Positions 15,611 to 24,490 are shown, numbered from the stretch's first letter. The stretch: DNA of 64,000 bases from Flavisolibacter amylovorans (GCF_039541815.1 NZ_BAABGY010000016.1:248001-312000); one strand, 5' to 3'. Program-made: numbers and translations. The notes: a model not told the origin generated them from the letters alone.

Positions 15611-17055
15611 TGGACCGCCTGGCGCTGAACCGGTTCTGGGGCTTCGGAATACTCTTCGCCGCCTGCGCCATTGCCTCGGTGCTGCTGTACCAGCCCCTGG
15701 TGCTTGCGCTCCCCTTCGGGCTGCTGGCCGGCCTCTGGGTGGCGCACAAGCCCTTCGTCCTGTTCTACGCGCTCATCGCGGCCATCCCCTGGTCCATCGA
15801 ATACAACTTCACGAGTTCGCTCGGCACCGACCTGCCCACCGAGCCGCTGATGCTGCTGGTATCGTTCTCGACGCTTTGCTACCTCGCCTACCATGCGCGC
15901 AGCCGCCCGATGGCCGGCTTCTTCCGCTCGCCGCTCACGGTGCTCCTGCTGCTGCAGGCCTTCTGGTGGCTCGTAACGGCTTACTTCTCCACCGACTTCA
16001 CGCGGAGCATCAAGTTCTGCATCGCCAAGACCTGGTACCTCGGCGCGTTCATCATGGCGCCCTTCCTCCTCTTCCGCAACCCGAAGACGCTCGTGCGCAC
16101 GGCGCAGGTGCTTTCGGTGTCGATGCTGCTGCTCGTGGGCCGCACCATGATCCGCCACGCCGGCTACCGCTTTACGTTCGAGCGCATCAACGACAGCCTC
16201 TGGCCCAACTTCCGCAACCACGTGAATTACTCCTCGGTGCTCGTATGCGTCATCCCGATCCTCGTGGCGGCCTATGTGCTCGCAAAGCCGGGCTGGTGGA
16301 AGAAGGCGCTCATCGGCATCCTGCTGCTGGCCGGCGTTGCCTTGGTGCTCTCCTATGCGCGGGGCGCCTGGCTGGCGCTCATCGCCGGCGGGGTGCTGTT
16401 CTGGATGCTGCGCCGGAAGATGCTGCTGCGCGGCTACCTGCTGGTGCTGCTCGCGGCGGGCTTAAGCCTCTTCCTGCTGATCGACAACGACCGCTACATG
16501 AAGTTCGCGCACGACCACGACACCACGACCTTCCATACCGACTTCAGCGATCACCTGCAGGCCACCTACCAGTTCAAGGACGTATCGACCGCCGAGCGCT
16601 TCTACCGCTGGATCGCGGGCGTACGCATGATCCGCCACAACTGGGCAACCGGCTGGGGGCCACAGACCTTTTCGCAGAACTACCAGCGCTATACGATACC
16701 GGCCTTCCGCACCTGGGTGAGCGACAACAAGGACCAGAGCACGGTGCACAACTACTACCTCACCACCATCATCGAGCAGGGCGCCGCGGGCCTGTTCATC
16801 CTGCTCGTGTTCATCGGCTACGGGCTGCATGCCGGCCAGCGGATCTACCACGAGTCGAAGGACCGGCTCTGGCGCGCGGCGGGCGCGGTGGCGGCCGTCG
16901 TGCTCGGCATGCAGTGCACGTTCAACGCCCTCAACGACCTCGTGGAGACCGACAAGCTCGGGAGCCTTTTTTACTTGGCGATCGCAGTGTTGATTGCGGG
17001 CGAGGTGCATTTGCGGAGACAGGGAGAGCAGGAAGTGACTACCGTTGCTCCATAA
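15610..17055 (+). CDS. O-antigen ligase / Wzy-type polymerase family membrane protein
   Basis: The 481-residue protein has roughly eleven or twelve hydrophobic helices and a large periplasmic loop in the C-terminal half, the Wzy_C (O-antigen ligase) arrangement. The recognisable signature is LSYARGAWLALIAGG (about residues 243-257), where the conserved Arg of this superfamily sits, and HNYYLTTIIEQGAAGLF after the big loop. It may join glycan to lipid A core (WaaL) or polymerise repeat units (Wzy); sequence alone does not separate the two. The pairing with a Wzz-like co-polymerase upstream favours a polymerase. It starts at the ATG overlapping the Wzz stop codon. Confidence 0.8.
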   Translation: MDRLALNRFWGFGILFAACAIASVLLYQPLVLALPFGLLAGLWVAHKPFVLFYALIAAIPWSIEYNFTSSLGTDLPTEPLMLLVSFSTLCYLAYHARSRPMAGFFRSPLTVLLLLQAFWWLVTAYFSTDFTRSIKFCIAKTWYLGAFIMAPFLLFRNPKTLVRTAQVLSVSMLLLVGRTMIRHAGYRFTFERINDSLWPNFRNHVNYSSVLVCVIPILVAAYVLAKPGWWKKALIGILLLAGVALVLSYARGAWLALIAGGVLFWMLRRKMLLRGYLLVLLAAGLSLFLLIDNDRYMKFAHDHDTTTFHTDFSDHLQATYQFKDVSTAERFYRWIAGVRMIRHNWATGWGPQTFSQNYQRYTIPAFRTWVSDNKDQSTVHNYYLTTIIEQGAAGLFILLVFIGYGLHAGQRIYHESKDRLWRAAGAVAAVVLGMQCTFNALNDLVETDKLGSLFYLAIAVLIAGEVHLRRQGEQEVTTVAP

Positions 17056-17088
17056 TCTTTGGGGCGTGCTTTTTCTTAACGGTTGCAC

Positions 17089-17110
17089 GGCCGCAAGCGG
17101 CCTTTCTTTT
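17089..17110 (+). terminator. Terminator of the polysaccharide operon
   Basis: A 6-bp GC stem (GGCCGC/GCGGCC) with an AA loop is followed by TTTCTTTT, 34 bp after the stop codon of the ligase/polymerase gene. Confidence 0.7.
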
Positions 17111-17133
17111 CCCAAAGCGGGACACGGGTTTCT

Positions 17134-17472
17134 CGCAAAGACGCCAAGACGCAAAGCACGCAAAGCACGCAAAGCTTTGTTTGCGGAGTTCACCCCGCCA
17201 TCGGCGGGGCTCACGAATACCGATCACACGGCGGCACAACGATACTTGCTAAAGCGCACAATGGCCTGCCGGCATTACGCAGCTATACGTCAAACGTTCC
17301 CCGCACAGGTGTTGTTATTGGGAAAGCCCATGAGAAAGATCCTACGCGCCGTAAGTAATAATGCGCTGTGTCTCCGTGTCGCTGTGCCGCCGTGCCGCCG
17401 TGTGAAACATTCCTGTCGCACGCAGGAAATTAAATTTGCGTGCTTTGCGTCTTGGCGCCTTTGCGTGAAAAC
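17134..17472. repeat. Inverted pair of GCAAAGCAC-type arrays, with a third array inside
   Basis: The left array (17134-17175) is built of ~9-bp units (CGCAAAGAC, GCCAAGAC, GCAAAGCAC twice). The right array (17435-17472) is its near reverse complement (GCTTTGCGT, CTTGGCGC, CTTTGCGTG). Between them at 17371-17402 is an unrelated period-8 array (TCTCCGTG, TCGCTGTG, CCGCCGTG twice). Confidence 0.8.
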
Positions 17473-17499
17473 GGTGAGCGAAGCGAACCATCGTTACCG

Positions 17500-18585
17500 T
17501 CACCCACGCACATCCAGCGCATCGCGCAGCCCGTTCCCCAGCAGGTGAAAGGCCAGTACCAGCAACATGATAGCAAAGCCCGGTGCAAGTGCCAGCACAG
17601 GATTGTTGGTGATGATGAAATTGTAATTCTCCTTGATCATGAGTCCCCAGCTCGGCTGCGGGGGCTGCACGCCCACACCGAGGAAGGAAAGACCTGCTTC
17701 GATCACGATGGCGGAAGCGAAGTTCGAAGCGGCGATGACGAGGATAGGACCAAGAATGTTGGGGAGGATATGCCGGAACAGCGTACGGAAATGCGAGTAG
17801 CCGAGCGCGCGGGCAGCCTCCACGTACGACAGCTCGCGCGTGGCCAGCACCTGCCCGCGCACGAGGCGCGCCACGTTGACCCAGAGCGTGAGGCCCACCG
17901 CGATGAACACCTGCCAGAAGCCCTTGCCCAGCAGCAGCGTGATCGCGAATACGAGCAGCAGCGTCGGGATGCTCCAGAGCACGTTGATGAGCCACATCAC
18001 CACGGCATCGGTCTTGCCGCCGAAGTAGCCGGCCAGCGCGCCCAGGAAGATGCCGATGGAGAGCGATATGAGTACCGTCACGAGGCCGACGGTGAGGCTC
18101 ACACGGGTGCCGATGATGAGCCGGCTCAGGATGTCGCGCCCGTATTTATCGGTGCCCAGCAGGAAGCGTTGACGCACCGTTGCCGACTTGCCGGCGAGGT
18201 CTTCCGGAACGTAGGAGCGCCGCTCGGTAAGGCCTTCGTCCACGTATTTGTCGACCAGCAGGCTGTCGCCCTGGTAGCGCCACCAGGTTACCGGAATGTA
18301 GTCGGCCCGATCGGGGACGCCGTTGAGGAGGCGCTCGAAAAACCCCACAGGGGCAGGCTCCGGGTTCTTACGCAGCAGCAGGAACTCCTGGGTGTAGCCG
18401 GGCTTGTTGCCACCTATTTCGAGGATGATCCGGTTGGCGTTCGGCGAGGGATCCGGCGCGAGGAAATAACCAAATACCGCCACCAGCACGGCGAGCCCGA
18501 TCAGCACCATGCCAAACAGCGCTCCCTTATTGCGCAGGAGGCGCCGCCGGAGTGCCTGGCTAAAGCTGACGGTGGAGTCGTTCAT
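17500..18585 (-). CDS. ABC transporter permease, DppC/OppC type
   Basis: The 361-residue inner-membrane protein belongs to the BPD_transp_1 permeases of dipeptide/oligopeptide (or nickel) importers. TM1 is at about residues 25-42 and is followed by an enlarged periplasmic segment (about 43-140), then the family signature FLLGTDKYGRDILSRL, further helices, and the EAA loop that contacts the ATPase (EAARALGYSHFRTLFRHILPN region, split here as EAARALGYSHF and RTLFRHILPN, about 258-278). Initiation at 18585 gives the usual short cytoplasmic N-terminus. The usual partners (second permease, binding protein, ATPases) are not adjacent, so it is an orphan in this window and its substrate is unknown. 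Confidence 0.87.
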   Translation of the reverse strand: MNDSTVSFSQALRRRLLRNKGALFGMVLIGLAVLVAVFGYFLAPDPSPNANRIILEIGGNKPGYTQEFLLLRKNPEPAPVGFFERLLNGVPDRADYIPVTWWRYQGDSLLVDKYVDEGLTERRSYVPEDLAGKSATVRQRFLLGTDKYGRDILSRLIIGTRVSLTVGLVTVLISLSIGIFLGALAGYFGGKTDAVVMWLINVLWSIPTLLLVFAITLLLGKGFWQVFIAVGLTLWVNVARLVRGQVLATRELSYVEAARALGYSHFRTLFRHILPNILGPILVIAASNFASAIVIEAGLSFLGVGVQPPQPSWGLMIKENYNFIITNNPVLALAPGFAIMLLVLAFHLLGNGLRDALDVRG

Positions 18586-18587
18586 TG

Positions 18588-18620
18588 GTTTATTGGTCTA
18601 TTGGTTTATTAGTCTATTGG
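18588..18620. repeat. TTTATTGG/TCTATTGG array
   Basis: About four degenerate 8-bp units (TTTATTGG, TCTATTGG, TTTATTAG, TCTATTGG) lie immediately upstream of the permease start. The same unit family recurs at 20615-20648 (inverted), 22619-22642, 25444-25475, 37408-37440 and 38557-38591. Confidence 0.75.
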
Positions 18621-18766
18621 TAAGGGTCGCTTAACGTGTCGATATTCCTAAAGGTAGCAGATTTGTGATGTGGCCGGTATAACCCTGCTCCTTTCCACAT
18701 CGACTGATGCACGGCGCTATCCTTCGGAATTGTTCTCTCCATTCCCCCATTAGCACATTAACCCGC

Positions 18767-18831
18767 CTTCGACTCCGCTGCGCTCCGCTCAGGATGACAA
18801 GTGCCCTTTGTCAGGCTGAGCGAAGTCGAAG
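18767..18831. repeat. CTTCGACT.../...AGTCGAAG inverted repeat
   Basis: CTTCGACTCCGCTGCGCTCC, then GCTCAGGATGACAA, faces TTGTCAGGCTGAGCGAAG, then TCGAAG, across an 8-nt gap. This type of dispersed intergenic inverted repeat is widespread in bacterial genomes. It lies just downstream of the glycosyltransferase stop and could form a strong hairpin at that mRNA 3' end. Confidence 0.7.
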
Positions 18832-18839
18832 CCAGCCCA

Positions 18840-19952
18840 TTACTTCACCCTTCTTCCTTTCCATTCATACGTACCAAACGAGCTGAGGGCGCCGACGGCT
18901 ACGGTATATATAATGTGCAGCGGCTGCAGCAGCGGGAACCATTGCAACAGGTGTTGCTGTCCGAAGAACCGCGCAACGGGGGCAAGGAACCAAAGCTCCA
19001 CGACGGTCTTCAACAGTAGTAATACAAGGGTGCCTGTCCAATTATCCGTATTCCAGAAGCCGGCTATGGCCAGCACCAAGAACCACAGGTTGAAGAAATA
19101 CACGAGCGCCAGTGCGGCCGTGATGCGCCTGTCGGTATAGTGTGCCGACTTGGAAGCCCAGCGCACGCGCTGCTTCCAGAAGGCACGCCAGCCGGGAGCC
19201 GCATCGGTGTCCACGATGGCATCGCGGTGGCGGAGGTAGTGCACCCGGCCCGGGTAGCGCAGGGCGATCTTGTGCATCAGGAAGAGGTCGTCGCCGGAGG
19301 CCAGCCGGTCCACACCACGATAGCCATCCACGGCTTCGAAGGCCTCTTTGGTATAAGCCAGGTTGGCCCCGTTGCACATGCTGTGCACACCCGTGCTCAC
19401 CGATGCGGCGGTGATCCCCTGCAATGTCATGAAATCGAGTGCCTGGAAAATGGAGGATACCGTTTGGGGATCGCGGTACCGCACCGGGGCGGCGATGAAA
19501 GCGCTGTAGCCGGCAGTATGCTGTGCCACGAGCAGGGGCAGCCAATGCGGGCCCGGGACGCAGTCGGCGTCGGTGGTAACGATCAGCGAGCCCGCTGCGG
19601 CCTTTACGCCGGCCTCGATTGCGCGCTTCTTGCCCTGGGCGGCGGCGTCGAGCGACAGCACGGAGACGTTGCCGCCGGCGTTCCGCGCAACGGCGGCCGT
19701 ATTGTCGGTAGAGTGATCGTCGAGCACCAGCACCGAGAATAAACCCCGATCGTATTGCTGTGCGCTGAGGGCAGCCAGCAGGGCCGGGAGCCGCTCCGCC
19801 TCGTTGCGCGCCGGCACCAGTACGGTAACGGGTATCCCTGCCGCGGGCGCCATCGCCGTTGCCTCCGGGCTCCGCTGCCAGCCCCGCCGGTAGAACGCGA
19901 TCAGGGCGGCGTAGGCCAGCCAGAGGCAGAAAGCAACGGTCAGAAGGATCAT
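18840..19952 (-). CDS. Membrane-anchored family 2 glycosyltransferase
   Basis: The 370-residue protein has an N-terminal helix (MILLTVAFCLWLAYAALIAF), a GT-A domain and two or three C-terminal helices. GT2 hallmarks are VPARNEAERLP, the LDDHSTDNT segment, the metal-binding DADC motif, the acceptor-site GDD in ASGDDLFL and the QxxRW motif as KQRVRW, which is typical of processive or lipid-acceptor GT2 enzymes. The start at 19952 is chosen because it opens the anchor helix; the longer frame reaches into the divergent MarR promoter. It is transcribed divergently from the MarR regulator with 71 bp between starts, so it may be a regulated target. The donor and acceptor sugars are unknown. Confidence 0.85.
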   Translation of the reverse strand: MILLTVAFCLWLAYAALIAFYRRGWQRSPEATAMAPAAGIPVTVLVPARNEAERLPALLAALSAQQYDRGLFSVLVLDDHSTDNTAAVARNAGGNVSVLSLDAAAQGKKRAIEAGVKAAAGSLIVTTDADCVPGPHWLPLLVAQHTAGYSAFIAAPVRYRDPQTVSSIFQALDFMTLQGITAASVSTGVHSMCNGANLAYTKEAFEAVDGYRGVDRLASGDDLFLMHKIALRYPGRVHYLRHRDAIVDTDAAPGWRAFWKQRVRWASKSAHYTDRRITAALALVYFFNLWFLVLAIAGFWNTDNWTGTLVLLLLKTVVELWFLAPVARFFGQQHLLQWFPLLQPLHIIYTVAVGALSSFGTYEWKGRRVK

Positions 19953-20003
19953 TAAAATATTTTTCTCCGCGCGCCAAATTATAGGAAAAGCGCTTATATT
20001 TAC

Positions 20004-20038
20004 TTGGTTGCATAAACAACTGTATGCCAAACAACCAA
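20004..20038. promoter_or_regulatory. Candidate MarR operator between the divergent genes
   Basis: Two nested dyads are visible: outer arms TTGGTTG and CAACCAA, inner arms TTGCATA and TATGCCAA. The site overlaps the start codon of the MarR gene and lies 52 bp before the glycosyltransferase start. MarR proteins usually bind short palindromes at their own promoters, so autorepression is inferred. Confidence 0.4.
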
Positions 20039-20467
20039 TTCCGCAAGGGCGAGCTCTATAGCTTCATTACCGGCAAGGCGTCGACGGCCATCGCCCGCCG
20101 CCTGCAAAAGAAGTTCAATGGGGCCGGGCTGCCGCTCACCATCGAGCAGTGGAGTGTGCTGTACCACCTGTGGAAGGAAGACGGCCTCAGCCAGCAGGAG
20201 CTGTGCAACGCCACCTTTCGCGACAAACCGAGTATCACGCGCCTCATCGACAACCTCGAAAAAAGCGGTCTCGTGAAGCGTGTGGGCGACGAGAACGACC
20301 GCCGCATCAACAAAGTATACGTGACGAAGGCGGCCGCGAAATTGCAGGACCAGACGATGCAGCTCGCCGAAGAAACCCTCAACGAAGCCCTCGAGGGCGT
20401 GCCGCCGGATCATATCGAAATCGCGAAGGCCGTACTGCAGAAGGTATACGACAACCTTTCGCAATAG
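20024..20467 (+). CDS. MarR-family transcriptional regulator
   Basis: The 147-residue protein has the winged-helix MarR fold: an N-terminal helix, the helix-turn-helix (LTIEQWSVLYHLWKEDGLSQ followed by QELCNATFRDKPSITRLIDN), and the wing with the D-R-R-x-N pattern (GDENDRRINKVYVT, about residues 87-100). Such dimeric repressors respond to small ligands or oxidants. No conserved cysteine typical of OhrR sensors is seen in the N-terminal region; the single Cys is in the recognition segment (ELCNATF). The divergent glycosyltransferase or the downstream acyl-CoA dehydrogenase (190 bp away) are possible targets. Confidence 0.88.
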   Translation: MPNNQFRKGELYSFITGKASTAIARRLQKKFNGAGLPLTIEQWSVLYHLWKEDGLSQQELCNATFRDKPSITRLIDNLEKSGLVKRVGDENDRRINKVYVTKAAAKLQDQTMQLAEETLNEALEGVPPDHIEIAKAVLQKVYDNLSQ

Positions 20468-20468
20468 G

Positions 20469-20648
20469 TTCAGAAGGGTTCAGAAGGGTTCAGGAGGGTT
20501 GGCTAAGGAAAGAGCCTGCTGCAGCAATGGCAACCGCTTTTGACTTTTGAATTTTGACTTTGGATAGAGAAGCGATCCAACCGGAATGAAAACTTCCTCT
20601 GTGAACGACCCTTTACCAATAGACCAATAAACAAATAGACTAATAAAC
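20469..20648. repeat. Three different short tandem arrays in one gap
   Basis: A period-10 array (TTCAGAAGGG twice, TTCAGGAGGG; 20469-20500), a period-7 array (CTTTTGA, CTTTTGA, ATTTTGA; 20538-20561) and an inverted CCAATAGA/CCAATAAA array (20615-20648) lie between the MarR gene and the acyl-CoA dehydrogenase. Confidence 0.75.
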
Positions 20649-20657
20649 ACACTTACC

Positions 20658-22439
20658 ATGGAAGCAACAACGAACACGGCACTGAAAGGCGGCGAGTGGC
20701 TGGTACGCGAGAGCGATCCGGCGGCTACTTTCATCCCCGAGCACTTCAACGAGGAGCAGCTGATGATCCGCGACATGTGCAACCAGTACCTTGACACCGA
20801 GGTGTTCCCCATCCTCGAGCGCATCGACGACATGGAGCCCGGGCTCATGAAGTCGCTCGTGCAGAAAGCGGGCGAGCAGGGCATGCTGGCCACCTCCTTC
20901 CCGGAGGAATACGGCGGCCTCGGTAAAGACTTTATCACCTCCACCATCGTCAACGAGTACCTCGGCGCGGGCCATTCCTTTTCGGTGGCCATTTCCGCAC
21001 ACACCGGCATCGGTACGCTCCCGATCCTGTACTTCGGCAACGACGAGCAAAAGCAGCAATACATTCCGAAGCTGATCTCCGGCGAATGGACGGGCGCCTA
21101 CGGCCTTACCGAGCCCAACTCGGGTTCCGACGCGCTCGGTGCGAAAACAACCGCACGCCTCTCCGACGACGGCACCCACTACCTCCTCAACGGGCAGAAG
21201 GCCTGGATCACCAACGGCGGCTTCGCCGATGTGTACACCGTGTTCGCCAAGGTAGACGGCGACAAGTTCACCGGCTTTATCCTGGAGCGTGGCTACGAAG
21301 GCTTCACCCAGGGCCCCGAAGAGCACAAGATGGGCATCAAGGGCTCCTCCACGGTGCAGCTCTATTTCCAGGATTGCAAGGTGCCCGTTGCCAACGTCCT
21401 CGGCGATATCGGCAAGGGCCATAAGATCGCGTTCAACATCCTCAACATCGGCCGCCTGAAGCTGTGCGCAGCAACGGTAGGCGGTGCCAAGCGCGCCATC
21501 ACCAACTCGATCGTGTACGCCATTACGCGCGAGCAGTTCAAGACGCCGATCGCCAACTTCGGCGCCATCAAGCACAAGCTCGCCGAGATGGCCATCCAAA
21601 CCTACGCCTGCGAGAGCGCGCTCTATCGCACCGCGGCCTGGATCGAAGAAAAGGAGAAGGATGACCTCGCCGCCGGCAAGCCCTTCAACGACGCGCTGCT
21701 GGGTGCGGCCGAAGAATACGCCATCGAGTGCGCGCTGCTCAAGGTGCATGGCTCCGAAACGCTCGACTTCTGCGTCGACGAAGGCGTGCAGATCCACGGT
21801 GGCAACGGCTTCTCGGCCGAATACAACATCTCGCGCGCCTACCGCGACTCGCGCATCAACCGCATCTACGAAGGCACCAACGAGATCAACCGCCTGCTGT
21901 CGGTAGACATGACGCTGAAGCGTGCCATGCAGGGCCGCCTCAACATGCTGGGCCCCGCCATGAAGGTGGGCCAGGAGCTCCTCGCCATCCCCGACTTCGG
22001 TAGCGAAGACGAAACGCCCTATGCCGCCGAGCGCAAGCTCGTGCAGGGCTTCAAAAAGGCGATCCTCCTCGCTGCCGGCGCTGCCGCGCAAAAGCTCATG
22101 ATGGGCCTCGAGAAAGAGCAGGAGCTGCTGATGAACATCGCCGACATGACGATCGACACCTTCGTGGGCGAGAGCCTGCTGCTGCGCGTGATGCGCCTCG
22201 AGCAGGAAGGCAAGGCCACCCCGGTGCACCGCGACATCCTCGGCGCCTTCCTCTACGATGCCGCCGACCGCATCGCCAAGGCCGGTAAGGACGCGATCAA
22301 CTCCTTCGCCGAGGGCGACGAGCAGCGCATGATGCTGATGGGCATCCGCCGCTTCACCAAGGCAGCCTCCTACAACGTGAAGGACGCCCGCCGCCGCATC
22401 GCCGACGCGCTGATCCAGGAACAGAAATACTTTCTTTAA
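20658..22439 (+). CDS. Acyl-CoA dehydrogenase (long, VLCAD-like form)
   Basis: The 593-residue flavoenzyme catalyses the first oxidation of fatty-acid beta-oxidation. The FAD/substrate signature appears as GAYGLTEPNSGSDALGAKT (about residues 148-166), the second domain as KMGIKGSSTVQLYFQDCKVP, and the C-terminal active-site region as RINRIYEGTNEINRLL, where the Glu of IYEGT is the general base in most family members. Compared with the usual ~380 residues it has a C-terminal extension of about 160-170 residues, as in VLCAD/ACAD9-type enzymes of Bacteroidota. It starts at the ATG at 20658 after the AT-rich arrays. It stands alone, followed by a strong terminator. Confidence 0.93.
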   Translation: MEATTNTALKGGEWLVRESDPAATFIPEHFNEEQLMIRDMCNQYLDTEVFPILERIDDMEPGLMKSLVQKAGEQGMLATSFPEEYGGLGKDFITSTIVNEYLGAGHSFSVAISAHTGIGTLPILYFGNDEQKQQYIPKLISGEWTGAYGLTEPNSGSDALGAKTTARLSDDGTHYLLNGQKAWITNGGFADVYTVFAKVDGDKFTGFILERGYEGFTQGPEEHKMGIKGSSTVQLYFQDCKVPVANVLGDIGKGHKIAFNILNIGRLKLCAATVGGAKRAITNSIVYAITREQFKTPIANFGAIKHKLAEMAIQTYACESALYRTAAWIEEKEKDDLAAGKPFNDALLGAAEEYAIECALLKVHGSETLDFCVDEGVQIHGGNGFSAEYNISRAYRDSRINRIYEGTNEINRLLSVDMTLKRAMQGRLNMLGPAMKVGQELLAIPDFGSEDETPYAAERKLVQGFKKAILLAAGAAAQKLMMGLEKEQELLMNIADMTIDTFVGESLLLRVMRLEQEGKATPVHRDILGAFLYDAADRIAKAGKDAINSFAEGDEQRMMLMGIRRFTKAASYNVKDARRRIADALIQEQKYFL

Positions 22440-22464
22440 AGAAAGGTTGGTATAGTTAGGAAAG

Positions 22465-22486
22465 GCCCGCTTCGGCGGGCTTTTTT
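22465..22486 (+). terminator. Rho-independent terminator after the acyl-CoA dehydrogenase gene
   Basis: A GCCCGC stem with a TTCG tetraloop and GCGGGC is followed by six T, 25 bp after the stop codon. Confidence 0.9.
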
Positions 22487-23017
22487 CGTGTCCGAGGAGA
22501 ACAGGGAACAGGGAATAAGGAACAAGGAACAGGGGAATGAAGGGCGGGGAAAGGAAAGAAGGGATTCTTACCGCTAAGAAAATAAGGGGCTAAGGTTTTC
22601 GCTAAGGTGAGGGAGCGTTTATTCGTCTATTGGTCTATTGGTAATGGGGTCGCTTTTGCGCGCCGAATACCTTATCGTACCGAACAATCATACCTGCCTG
22701 CGAATTGAGCTCGTGAAGAAAATAGTCCTGGTAATGATCATCTGCACTAATCGTATTAAATCCGTGTAATCCGCGTTCCTTCTCTTTTGGATGCCCCTCT
22801 TTACAGTGCAGCCTACAAAGAACAATCCATTACAGCGAGGTCACAACTGCATCACTCTATTGTTCAAGTGTTTCACCATTCGCGTCAGCATAATGCCACA
22901 TGCGGTGATATCGCCGGATCGGGGGATGCTTTCGCTCCCCGTTACCGCCACAAGCGGACGCGGCACTACGTGTTTTGTCCTAAATTAGTGTTACCCCCGA
23001 CAATCAAACCAAACACC
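22487..23017. other. Long intergenic region with repeat arrays
   Basis: It contains a period-7 array (GAACAGG, GAATAAG, GAACAAG; 22499-22540), a TCTATTGG array (22619-22642) and a short AATCCGTGT/AATCCGCGTT array (about 22747-22778). The stretch 22790-23017 can be read in frame with the lipoprotein gene but lacks a signal peptide and protein-like composition, so it is treated as leader or spacer. Confidence 0.55.
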
Positions 23018-24490
23018 ATGACCCGGCAACTCGCATGTTTCAGTCTTCTTGTAGTACTCCTTTCTTTAAGCTGTCGTAAAAAGGGTGAAGAACCCGCTCC
23101 GCCCGCAACACCGACCCCAACCCCGACGGACACGCTTTCGAGCCAAAAAACGATTCTGCGCTTCGTACTGAAAGCGGCCGACAACGCCGGGTTGGCTGCG
23201 GACGACACCGCGCAGATGCTTGGCAACAACGAAATCCTGCTGACCCTGCCGTTTGGAACGAACGTAACCGCGCTGAAACCCACCATCACCCACACCGGCG
23301 CTTCCGTGACGCCAGGCTCAGGAGTGGCGCAGGACTTCTCGAGCCCTCGCCAATACGTTGTGACGGCGCAGGACGGAAGCCAGAATACCTATTCGGTATC
23401 GGTCCGCATCGCCGTCAACAGAACGGTGTACGCCGTCAACAGCGCCGGGAAGCTGTATGCCCTCAACGGCACCAACGGCACCGTGAAATGGCAGTATTCG
23501 GCCGGCGGCACCGTCGCGAGCGGTAGCCCTTGCTATCAGAACGGTACGGTTTACTTCGGGTCCTCGGACGGCTATATGAATGCGATCGACGCCAGCAACG
23601 GCGCGCTGAGGTGGCGCTTCCTGTCCGCAGGCAGTCTCGCCCACACAACACCGGTTGTCAGCAATGGCGTGCTGTACTTCGGCGGTCAGCGGGCCGGCGG
23701 CAGGGGCGCGCTCTACGCCCTCAACGCCAGCAGCGGGGCCCTCGTCTGGAACAACCTGCTCCCCCAGGCTCCCCTCGGCAATCCGACGGTGAGCAACGGC
23801 AAGGTGTTCGTATCGTACTTCTACGGGATGGTCAGCTTAGATGCCGCCACGGGGGCTTCCTTCCGCTCTTACAGCACGTCGATCTGCGGCATCAACCCAC
23901 TCGTGGTAAATGGCTGGGTGTTTTCCGGCACCGAATCCACGGTCGTTTCGGCCTACAACGTCCAAACGGGAGCCAATGCTTGGCACTACCTCGACGTCCC
24001 CCCGGGAAGCCCGTCGGCCGGCGCGTCCTCCAGCCCGACGCTCCATAATGGTGTCATCTTCAACGCGGGCTACACCCGCTACCTCTACGCAATCGACAGC
24101 AGCAGCGGGGCGCTGAAATGGAAATACATCCTCGGCGGTGGTGCCAATACCGGCTATTTTTCCGCTCCCGTGGTGGGCAACGGGATTGTGTACGCCGGGA
24201 ATACCGACAACAACGTTTACGCGATCGACGAACAAACCGGCGCGCTCCGGTGGCGTTTCAGCGACGCTCCGAACGTGGGCGGCACCCCCAACGTGGGCGG
24301 CATCAATTACTGTACGGTAAAAGGCACGATGCTTTATGTGGGCTATTCCAACGGCAAGGTTTACGCACTGAACGCCGTGACGGGCGGCACAATCTGGAGC
24401 TTCGACACGTCGGCGCCCATCTACGGAGGCATATGCGTCGAGGAAAACGGTAGTGTGGCCCATCCCGGCCACTCGGGCGAGCAGCAGTAA
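23018..24490 (+). CDS. PQQ-like beta-propeller lipoprotein with N-terminal DUF5018-like domain
   Basis: The 490-residue product starts with a lipoprotein signal (lipobox LSLSC, Cys19) at the ATG at 23018, followed by a Pro/Thr linker. Residues about 40-130 (KTILRFVLKAADNAGL to TYSVSV) match the Bacteroidota DUF5018-type beta-sandwich. The rest is a seven- or eight-bladed propeller of PQQ-type repeats, each with the pattern YALNASSGALVW or YAIDSSSGALKWKY. No PQQ cofactor residues or enzyme motifs are evident, so a scaffold or binding role, as with BamB, is more likely than dehydrogenase activity. It is predicted to sit in the outer membrane or on the surface. No genes lie in the same operon. 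Confidence 0.8.
   Translation: MTRQLACFSLLVVLLSLSCRKKGEEPAPPATPTPTPTDTLSSQKTILRFVLKAADNAGLAADDTAQMLGNNEILLTLPFGTNVTALKPTITHTGASVTPGSGVAQDFSSPRQYVVTAQDGSQNTYSVSVRIAVNRTVYAVNSAGKLYALNGTNGTVKWQYSAGGTVASGSPCYQNGTVYFGSSDGYMNAIDASNGALRWRFLSAGSLAHTTPVVSNGVLYFGGQRAGGRGALYALNASSGALVWNNLLPQAPLGNPTVSNGKVFVSYFYGMVSLDAATGASFRSYSTSICGINPLVVNGWVFSGTESTVVSAYNVQTGANAWHYLDVPPGSPSAGASSSPTLHNGVIFNAGYTRYLYAIDSSSGALKWKYILGGGANTGYFSAPVVGNGIVYAGNTDNNVYAIDEQTGALRWRFSDAPNVGGTPNVGGINYCTVKGTMLYVGYSNGKVYALNAVTGGTIWSFDTSAPIYGGICVEENGSVAHPGHSGEQQ

Larger units (their letters stand above)
17056..17499. other. Non-coding gap between convergent genes
   Basis: Apart from the terminator at 17089 and the arrays at 17134-17472, no gene is visible. 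Short open frames here cross the repeats and have no protein-like composition. Confidence 0.6.

Noticed and set aside
20640..22229. Minus-strand open frame of 529 codons opposite the acyl-CoA dehydrogenase
   Set aside because: It is a shadow of the dehydrogenase; composition is biased to His, Val, Gly and Glu and no motif is present.
22787..23017. N-terminal extension of the beta-propeller lipoprotein
   Set aside because: The extension would place the lipoprotein signal in the middle of the chain; the ATG at 23018 opens a standard lipobox signal peptide.
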